Below are positions 1 to 6,052 of a stretch of 6,052 nt of DNA, one piece after another (position 1 is the first letter of the stretch; the number at the start of each line of letters is the position of its first letter). The stretch is from Candidatus Nesterenkonia stercoripullorum (lineage in GTDB: Bacteria > Actinomycetota > Actinomycetes > Actinomycetales > Micrococcaceae), in NCBI GenBank assembly GCA_019114115.1, contig DXGD01000050.1:1-6052 (forward strand). Direction: 5' to 3'. The translations under genes and the position numbers were made by a program. Below the pieces are notes generated by a model, which made no database searches, was not told the DNA's origin, and saw only the letters and a program-made list of their open reading frames with translations.

Positions 1-170
1 TGATTGCCGTAAGCCTCCACTTCTGTGAGCCTCACCAGCACTGCGCCCTCATCGGTGCGCACTTCGAGGTGACACCCCAGCAGCGCCGGAGCCAGCTCAG
101 TGGCATGGGTTCTGAACAACGCTGCCAGGCCGGGTCCTGAGGCGGGGGCACCAGGGCTGGGCGAAGCCAC
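1..170 (-). CDS. DNA-3-methyladenine glycosylase (AAG/Mpg family), N-terminal part, cut by window edge
   Basis: Base-excision repair enzyme that removes alkylated purines such as 3-methyladenine from DNA. Only about 56 N-terminal residues are visible. Translating the minus strand gives LAPALLGCHLEVRTDEG followed by VLVRLTEVEAYGN. This matches the start of the AAG/Mpg fold: a hydrophobic APxLLG helix, a beta hairpin, then the active-site strand ending in EAY. By family knowledge the Glu of EAY (codon 17-15) is the catalytic general base and the Tyr (codon 11-9) lines the base pocket. The gene runs off the left edge; the family is usually about 190-230 aa. The start is uncertain. The conserved frame is open back to a TAG at 230-228 and contains no ATG. 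The GTG at 170 is its first usable start but lacks a Shine-Dalgarno sequence. A much better signal, GGAGG (204-200) with GTG at 192, is in another frame. The gene follows argH closely and is probably co-transcribed with it. Family confidence is high; start confidence is low. Confidence 0.8.
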   Translation of the reverse strand, partial: MASPSPGAPASGPGLAALFRTHATELAPALLGCHLEVRTDEGAVLVRLTEVEAYGN

Positions 171-189
171 CTCGTGGGGGTCGGGATGC

Positions 190-204
190 CACCGTGCGTC
201 CTCC
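190..204 (-). promoter_or_regulatory. Strong ribosome binding site plus GTG, out of frame with the glycosylase
   Basis: On the minus strand GGAGG (204-200) is followed after 7 nt by GTG (192-190), ideal spacing and 15 nt after the argH stop codon. Read in its own frame this start gives only 31 residues, ending at the TGA at 99-97. Moving by one base within the CCCCC run at 180-176 would bring it into the conserved glycosylase frame, starting MASRPHEVASPSP. It is therefore probably the true glycosylase start signal in an ancestral or correctly sequenced version. A functional short leader peptide is the less likely alternative. Confidence 0.5.
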
Positions 205-207
205 GTA

Positions 208-2924
<2,717 letters not shown>

Positions 2925-2974
2925 GGTGAGTTCTCCTCGCAGACGTCGGGGAAAGGCTAGGCTGTACGCCGTCC

Positions 2975-2980
2975 AGTATA
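2975..2980 (-). promoter_or_regulatory. Candidate -10 element of the argGH promoter
   Basis: The minus strand reads TATACT here (5 of 6 to TATAAT), in the only AT-rich patch of the intergenic region. A transcription start about 7 nt downstream, near 2968-2965, would give a leader of roughly 41-45 nt containing the argG ribosome binding site. No convincing -35 hexamer is seen at 16-18 nt upstream (ATTCGG at 17 nt). The hexamer overlaps the candidate ARG box. The start site is inferred. Confidence 0.5.
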
Positions 2981-2994
2981 CATAAATATTCCAC
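2977..2994 (-). promoter_or_regulatory. Candidate ARG box (ArgR operator) upstream of argG
   Basis: The minus strand reads GTGGAATATTTATGTATA. Against the 14-base core of the enterobacterial ARG box (TGAATWWWWATTCA) 11 positions agree: the left half-site is nearly intact (GGAAT) and the right half degenerate (ATGTA). It overlaps the -10 hexamer, so bound ArgR would block RNA polymerase. argR is encoded just across the ankyrin gene, which fits local autogenous control of the pathway. The operator consensus of actinobacterial ArgR differs somewhat between genera, so the assignment is a hypothesis supported by position and sequence. Confidence 0.5.
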
Positions 2995-3018
2995 TCACCG
3001 AATAATCACCAATGAGTG
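2992..3018. repeat. Inverted repeat CACTCA-N15-TGAGTG in the argG/ankyrin intergenic region
   Basis: Two perfect 6-bp arms (2992-2997 and 3013-3018) flank a 15-bp spacer. The spacer and left arm also contain an imperfect direct repeat, TCACCGAATAA then TCACCAATGA. The arms are 21 bp apart (start to start), so both would face the same side of the helix, as expected for a dimeric regulator. The repeat lies upstream of the argG -10 and 57 nt or more before the ankyrin promoter. Short arms like these can occur by chance. Confidence 0.3.
2997..3014 (-). promoter_or_regulatory. Possible second, weaker ARG box
   Basis: ArgR hexamers usually bind paired 18-bp boxes separated by 2-3 bp. Two bp upstream of the first candidate box, the minus strand carries GATTATTCGG, which keeps the right half-site ATTC but has a poor left half (9 of 14 core positions). 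Its centre is 20 bp from that of the first box, about two helical turns. It would cover the -35 region of argG. Support comes mainly from spacing. Confidence 0.25.
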
Positions 3019-3050
3019 TCCCTCCATCATCGCCCGCCACGCCAGCTCTG

Positions 3051-3087
3051 TCCACGCGCGCACCCTTCGGCGGATAGAGTAGACGGC
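3051..3087 (+). promoter_or_regulatory. Candidate promoter giving a leaderless ankyrin-gene transcript
   Basis: TAGAGT (3075-3080) fits the actinobacterial -10 pattern TANNNT and lies exactly 7 nt before the ATG at 3088, so transcription would begin at or next to the start codon. A weak -35-like TCCACG (3051-3056, 3 of 6) sits 18 nt upstream. No Shine-Dalgarno sequence precedes the ATG, which fits leaderless translation, common in actinobacteria. This promoter also argues for the 3088 start over the in-frame GTG at 3016. Confidence 0.5.
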
Positions 3088-3513
3088 ATGGCACACGACC
3101 CCGGCGACGCCCCTCAGCTCACCGACGAACAGCTCGAGTTCCTCAACTCCATGTTCGACTTGGCCCGGCACGGCAAGACCCAAGCGCTGCTGAGTCTCAT
3201 CGACCAGGGCATTCCGGTGAACCTGTCGAACTCCAAATCGGATACGCTGCTGATTCTCGCCACCTATAACGACCATGCTGAGCTGATCCGCGGCCTGCTG
3301 GACCGTGACGCCGATGTCAATAGGCTCAACGACCGCGGCCAGTCCGCGCTGACGTGCGCCGTCTTCCTGCAGAATGCCGAGACCACGCGGATGCTCCTCG
3401 AAGCCGGCGCCGACGCCCGGCACGAAGGGCAGAACGCCTACGCAGTCACCGAGATGTTCGGGCTGGACGGCATGAGGGCGGTGCTCGACGAGCGCACCGG
3501 CCCGAGGGACTGA
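3088..3513 (+). CDS. Small ankyrin-repeat protein
   Basis: A 141-aa protein composed almost wholly of ankyrin repeats; the role is unknown, and such repeats generally mediate protein-protein contacts. No signal peptide or membrane segment is visible, so it is probably cytosolic. An N-terminal acidic stretch (1-17) is followed by a capping repeat (about 18-45, FDLARHGKTQALLSLIDQGIPVN), a second (about 48-78, SDTLLILATYNDHAELIRGLL then DADVN), a third (about 81-111, GQSALTCAVFLQNAETTRMLLEAGAD) and a partial C-terminal cap (114-135). The consensus TPLHLA appears as TLLILA and SALTCA. The ATG at 3088 is chosen because a -10 element ends 7 nt upstream. An in-frame GTG at 3016 would add 24 proline/arginine-rich residues unlike the repeats. 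It is the only plus-strand gene here, placed between argR and argG. Similar small ankyrin proteins are widespread in actinobacteria; a link to arginine metabolism is only inferred from position. Confidence 0.88.
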   Translation: MAHDPGDAPQLTDEQLEFLNSMFDLARHGKTQALLSLIDQGIPVNLSNSKSDTLLILATYNDHAELIRGLLDRDADVNRLNDRGQSALTCAVFLQNAETTRMLLEAGADARHEGQNAYAVTEMFGLDGMRAVLDERTGPRD

Positions 3514-3564
3514 GCCATCGGCCGGCCGAGCTGCCCGCAGAAGTCGCCGCCTCGGCGCGCTCAA
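3514..3564. other. Convergent intergenic spacer, ankyrin gene / argR, with weak hairpins
   Basis: This 51-bp gap separates two convergent stop codons. It contains a perfect 12-bp palindrome TCGGCCGGCCGA (3518-3529) and a small stem CGCCG-CCT-CGGCG (3545-3557). Neither is followed by a T tract on either strand, so it is at best a weak, L-shaped or Rho-assisted bidirectional terminator. The palindrome has no loop and may simply reflect GC-rich composition. Confidence 0.3.
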
Positions 3565-4059
3565 TCAGCCCCGGCCCTCTGCGAAATCAGTGAACCGCTG
3601 GGCTACAGCAGCGCCGCCTGAGGGCTCTGCCGTGACCAGCATGATGGTGTCGTCACCGGCGATGGCGCCAAGCACCTCAGACAGGGCGGCCTGGTCGATC
3701 GCGCTGGCCAGGAACTGCGCCGCCCCCGGCGGAGTGCGCAGGACCACCAGATTCGCGCTGGGCACGGCGGAGACCAGCAGATCCCGGCAGAGACTGATCA
3801 GCCGATTGGTCGTCATGGCCGGATTCGCCTGGAACTCCCGCTCGGGACCCTCGGCAGGCACGGCATAGACCAGAGCGCCGTCAGCGCCGCGCACCCGAGC
3901 AGCACCGATCTCCACCAGATCCCTGGACAGGGTCCCTTGAGTGACGGTCACGGACTCGGCCACGAGCTTGCCGGCCAGCTCCGCCTGGGAGCGAATGGGC
4001 TCCCGGGAGATCAGCTCACGGATCTTCGCATGCCGCGCAATCTTCGTCGTCGGCGCCAT
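3565..4059 (-). CDS. argR: Arginine repressor ArgR
   Basis: Hexameric DNA-binding regulator that uses L-arginine as co-repressor and binds ARG boxes before arginine-biosynthesis genes. The protein is 164 aa, within the usual 150-170. The N-terminal winged helix-turn-helix spans about 5-67: SQAELAGKL (24-32) and the recognition helix [10 protein letters not shown] (39-48), with the conserved Ser-Arg that contacts DNA. The C-terminal domain (about 80-155) has [12 protein letters not shown] (104-115) and the oligomerisation and arginine-binding motif GDDTI (135-139). The start is placed at ATG 4059 ([16 protein letters not shown]), 4 nt after the argF stop, with GGGAG at 4074-4070. Starting further upstream would put non-conserved residues inside argF. 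It is co-transcribed with argD and argF, so its level should follow theirs. Confidence 0.97.
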   Translation of the reverse strand: MAPTTKIARHAKIRELISREPIRSQAELAGKLVAESVTVTQGTLSRDLVEIGAARVRGADGALVYAVPAEGPEREFQANPAMTTNRLISLCRDLLVSAVPSANLVVLRTPPGAAQFLASAIDQAALSEVLGAIAGDDTIMLVTAEPSGGAAVAQRFTDFAEGRG

Positions 4060-4063
4060 GGGC

Positions 4064-5065
4064 TCATGACTCCCGATCACCGAGGATGCTTCCCACCTGG
4101 GCGGCAGTGCTCTCATCGGCCAAGCCTGACTCCGTCAGCAGCCAGATCATCAGGGCCTTCTGCGCATGAAGCCGGTTCTCGGCCTCGTCCCACACCACTG
4201 ACTGCGGTCCGTCGATGACCTCCGCCGCGATCTCCACTCCGCGGTAGGCCGGAAGGCAGTGGAGCACGATGGCGGAGTCCGAGGCCTGCCGCATGGCAGC
4301 GGCGTCGACGCGGTAGTCGCCGAAGAGCTGGAGGCGATGCTCCTTCTCCTCCTCCTGGCCCATGGAGATCCAGGTGTCCGTGGCCACGACGTCGGCGTCG
4401 CGGAGCGCCTCAGCGGGGTCGGTGGTGACGGTGACCCGCCCCCCGGTCTGCTGCGCGCGTTCCCGCGCGGCGTCGACGATCTCCTGCGCCGGCAGGTATC
4501 CCGCAGGGCCGGCGATGCGGACGTCCATTCCCGCATTGACCCCGGCCAGCAGGTAGGAGTTCGCCATGTTGTTAGCCGCATCCCCGAGGTAGGCCATCGA
4601 CCTGCCCGCCGTTGCCCCCAGGTGCTCCTGCACAGTCAGCAGATCTGCCAGCAGCTGGCACGGGTGGTAATCGTCGGAGAGGGCGTTGATGACCGGCACG
4701 CCGCTGAACTCGGCCATCTCCTCCAGCCCGGTCTGGGCGTAGGTGCGCCAGATGATCAGCGAGACCATCCGATCGAGCACTCTGGCAGTATCGGCGATCG
4801 ATTCCTTGTGGCCCAGCTGCGCTTCTCCGGGGTTGACCACCAGCGGCGCGCCTCCCAGCGCAGTGATGCCGGCTGCGAAGGAGAACCGCGTCCGCGTCGA
4901 GGTCTTGTCGAAGAAGACCGCCGCCGTCTGCGGACCGCGCAGAGGCCTCAGCGCATAGGGATCCTGTTTGACGAATTCCGCCAGCCGCAGCACCTGCTGA
5001 AGCTCCTCGGGAGCCAGATCCAGGTCAGTCAGAAAGTGCCGGACTCCGGCCTGTTCAGCGCTCAT
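4064..5065 (-). CDS. argF: Ornithine carbamoyltransferase
   Basis: Cytosolic trimeric enzyme that transfers the carbamoyl group of carbamoyl phosphate to ornithine, giving citrulline. The protein is 333 aa, normal for the family. The carbamoyl-phosphate-binding motif STRTR is at 56-60 within [13 protein letters not shown], with a conserved Arg-Thr at 107-108 and HPCQ at 134-137. The ornithine-binding SMG loop lies in DTWISMGQE (230-238), the catalytic HCLP at 269-272, and the conserved Arg at 298 in [13 protein letters not shown] followed by the SMG loop distinguishes it from aspartate carbamoyltransferase. The ATG at 5065 is preferred over the in-frame ATG at 5077 because AGGAGA (5074-5069) precedes it and the extra residues (MRRA) are just the translated ribosome binding site. 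It overlaps the argD end by 11 nt, and argR follows after 4 nt. The clustered pathway genes indicate the biosynthetic ArgF rather than the catabolic ArcB. Confidence 0.97.
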   Translation of the reverse strand: MSAEQAGVRHFLTDLDLAPEELQQVLRLAEFVKQDPYALRPLRGPQTAAVFFDKTSTRTRFSFAAGITALGGAPLVVNPGEAQLGHKESIADTARVLDRMVSLIIWRTYAQTGLEEMAEFSGVPVINALSDDYHPCQLLADLLTVQEHLGATAGRSMAYLGDAANNMANSYLLAGVNAGMDVRIAGPAGYLPAQEIVDAARERAQQTGGRVTVTTDPAEALRDADVVATDTWISMGQEEEKEHRLQLFGDYRVDAAAMRQASDSAIVLHCLPAYRGVEIAAEVIDGPQSVVWDEAENRLHAQKALMIWLLTESGLADESTAAQVGSILGDRES

Positions 5066-6052
5066 TGCTCTCCTCATCCTGCATAGTCTTCAGCGAGCTG
5101 GTGAACCTCTTCACGAACTCCTCCGCCAGGTCATCGGTGAGGATCAGCGGCGGAGCGAGCCGGAGAGTCGATACGCCCGTGGCGTTGATGATCAGTCCTG
5201 CGCGCTCTCGTGCGACGGTCACGAGGCGCTGCGCCGGGGCGGGCTGCCCCGGGAAGCTCCCCGGATGAAGTTCGATGCCGATATGCAATCCGTACTGCCG
5301 CACTTCAGAGACCTGCGGAAGCTCCCGCAGGGCGGCGGCGATCCGCTCCCCCTGAGCCTGTGCGTTACTGAGCAGCGACTCATCGTCCAGCGTCTGCAGC
5401 GTCGCGATTCCAGCGGCCGAGGCCAGCGGGTTCCCGCCGAAGGTCGAACCGTGCTGGCCAGCGCCTAGCAGAGCACTGTTCACCGGCCCGAAAGCCACCA
5501 GCGCACCGATGGGAAAGCCCGAGCCGAGACCTTTGGCCAGAGTCATCAGATCCGGCGCCAGCGACTGGCCCCAGCTGCGCTGGACCCCCTGGAAGCGGAA
5601 CCACTCTCCCGTACGCCCGATCCCGGTCTGGACTTCGTCGTAGACCAGGAGGCTTCCACGCTCGCGGGTCAGTTCGCGGGCGCGGACCATGTACGCGTCA
5701 TCCAACGGCTTCACACCAGACTCGCCCTGGATCGGTTCCAGGAAGAGGCCGGCGACGTCGTCGGTCAGGGCCTGCTCCAGTGCGGCGATGTCGTTCGGCG
5801 GGATGAACTCCACGCCGGTCAGCAGGTCACCGAAGGGCTCGCGGAACGCCGGTTTGTGCGTCAGGGCCAGAGCCCCCGTGGTCCGTCCGTGGAAGCTGCC
5901 CTCGAGAGCCAGGATCCGTCCCCGGCCGGCGTCCTTCCGGTGCCTGAGGACGGCTTTGAGCGCAGCCTCATTGGCCTCCGAGCCCGAATTGGCGAAGAAG
6001 ACGCTGGAGCCGGCAGGCGCTTCGGCCCGGCTGAGGAGCATTTCCGCCAAAC
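5055..6052 (-). CDS. argD: Acetylornithine aminotransferase, C-terminal four-fifths, cut by window edge
   Basis: Class III, PLP-dependent aminotransferase that converts N-acetylglutamate semialdehyde to N-acetylornithine with glutamate as amino donor; it acts as a cytosolic dimer. About 332 residues are visible and roughly 60-80 N-terminal residues lie beyond the right edge (usual length about 390-410). Counting from the first complete codon at 6050, a TTG that is internal and not a start, landmarks are FFANSGSEANEAALK (18-32, phosphate-binding turn), EGSFHGRTTGALALT, EPIQGESGV, YDEVQTGIGRTG (the Asp contacts the PLP ring nitrogen), LAKGLGSGFPIGA (the PLP Schiff-base lysine) and STFGGNPLASAAG. 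A related omega-amino-acid aminotransferase is unlikely, given the sequence style and its place before argF and argR. It ends inside the argF start region with an 11-nt overlap. Confidence 0.95.
   Translation of the reverse strand, partial: LAEMLLSRAEAPAGSSVFFANSGSEANEAALKAVLRHRKDAGRGRILALEGSFHGRTTGALALTHKPAFREPFGDLLTGVEFIPPNDIAALEQALTDDVAGLFLEPIQGESGVKPLDDAYMVRARELTRERGSLLVYDEVQTGIGRTGEWFRFQGVQRSWGQSLAPDLMTLAKGLGSGFPIGALVAFGPVNSALLGAGQHGSTFGGNPLASAAGIATLQTLDDESLLSNAQAQGERIAAALRELPQVSEVRQYGLHIGIELHPGSFPGQPAPAQRLVTVARERAGLIINATGVSTLRLAPPLILTDDLAEEFVKRFTSSLKTMQDEESNER
5069..5074 (-). promoter_or_regulatory. argF ribosome binding site inside the argD end
   Basis: AGGAGA lies in the last codons of argD, 3 nt before the ATG at 5065 (4 nt counted from the GGAG core). 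It decides the argF start in favour of 5065, since it would itself be coding if the ATG at 5077 were used. Ribosomes ending argD can re-initiate here, which points to translational coupling. Confidence 0.7.

Noticed and set aside
3016..3087. GTG at 3016 as the start of the ankyrin gene
   Set aside because: It adds 24 Pro/Arg/His-rich residues unlike the repeat domain and would place the TAGAGT promoter element inside the gene.
3518..3529. Perfect palindrome TCGGCCGGCCGA as an attachment site or protein operator
   Set aside because: No mobile genes or second copy in the window; such GC-only palindromes arise readily in this composition.
2995..3564. 189-codon minus-strand open frame opposite the ankyrin gene, appearing to bridge argR and argG
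   Set aside because: It would make the cluster collinear, but its translation shows no family features, whereas the plus-strand frame has clear ankyrin repeats.
4060..4116. Upstream extension of argR to 4116 (or GTG at 4080)
   Set aside because: The extra residues are encoded in the conserved argF end and are not ArgR-like; the ATG at 4059 gives the normal ArgR length.
4259..5086. 275-codon plus-strand open frame antisense to argF
   Set aside because: No domain and no promoter seen; opposite to an intact, motif-complete argF.

Overview
The window is an arginine-biosynthesis locus from a high-GC Gram-positive bacterium, most likely an actinobacterium. The evidence is the strongly GC-rich third codon positions, the argD-argF-argR and argG-argH grouping, a GTG start on argG, and an apparently leaderless gene beside them. 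A Micrococcaceae-type host (Arthrobacter/Nesterenkonia-like) is a guess from protein style, not proven here.

Layout, right to left, following the minus-strand direction of most genes. The 3' part of argD (acetylornithine aminotransferase) enters at the right edge. It overlaps argF (ornithine carbamoyltransferase) by 11 nt, and argF is followed after 4 nt by argR (arginine repressor). A small plus-strand gene for an ankyrin-repeat protein then interrupts the cluster, convergent with argR and divergent from argG. Beyond a 163-nt divergent intergenic region come argG (argininosuccinate synthase) and argH (argininosuccinate lyase), joined by a TGATG stop/start overlap. The left edge holds the N-terminal part of a DNA-3-methyladenine glycosylase of the AAG/Mpg family, transcribed in the same direction as argH.

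Together argD, argF, argG and argH cover N-acetylornithine formation, then ornithine to citrulline, argininosuccinate and arginine. ArgR is the arginine-responsive repressor of such genes. An AT-rich island upstream of argG contains a good -10 hexamer embedded in a sequence resembling an ArgR operator (ARG box), so argGH probably has its own ArgR-controlled promoter, while argDFR is read from a promoter outside the window.

Nothing here looks like a new defence or mobile system; most of the window is conserved core metabolism. The points worth a second look are: (i) the start of the glycosylase gene, where an ideal Shine-Dalgarno/GTG pair lies one base out of frame with the conserved coding frame across a run of five C (G on the plus strand); (ii) the ankyrin gene inserted in the arg cluster, sharing its upstream region with the argG operator; and (iii) the repeat-rich AT island itself.
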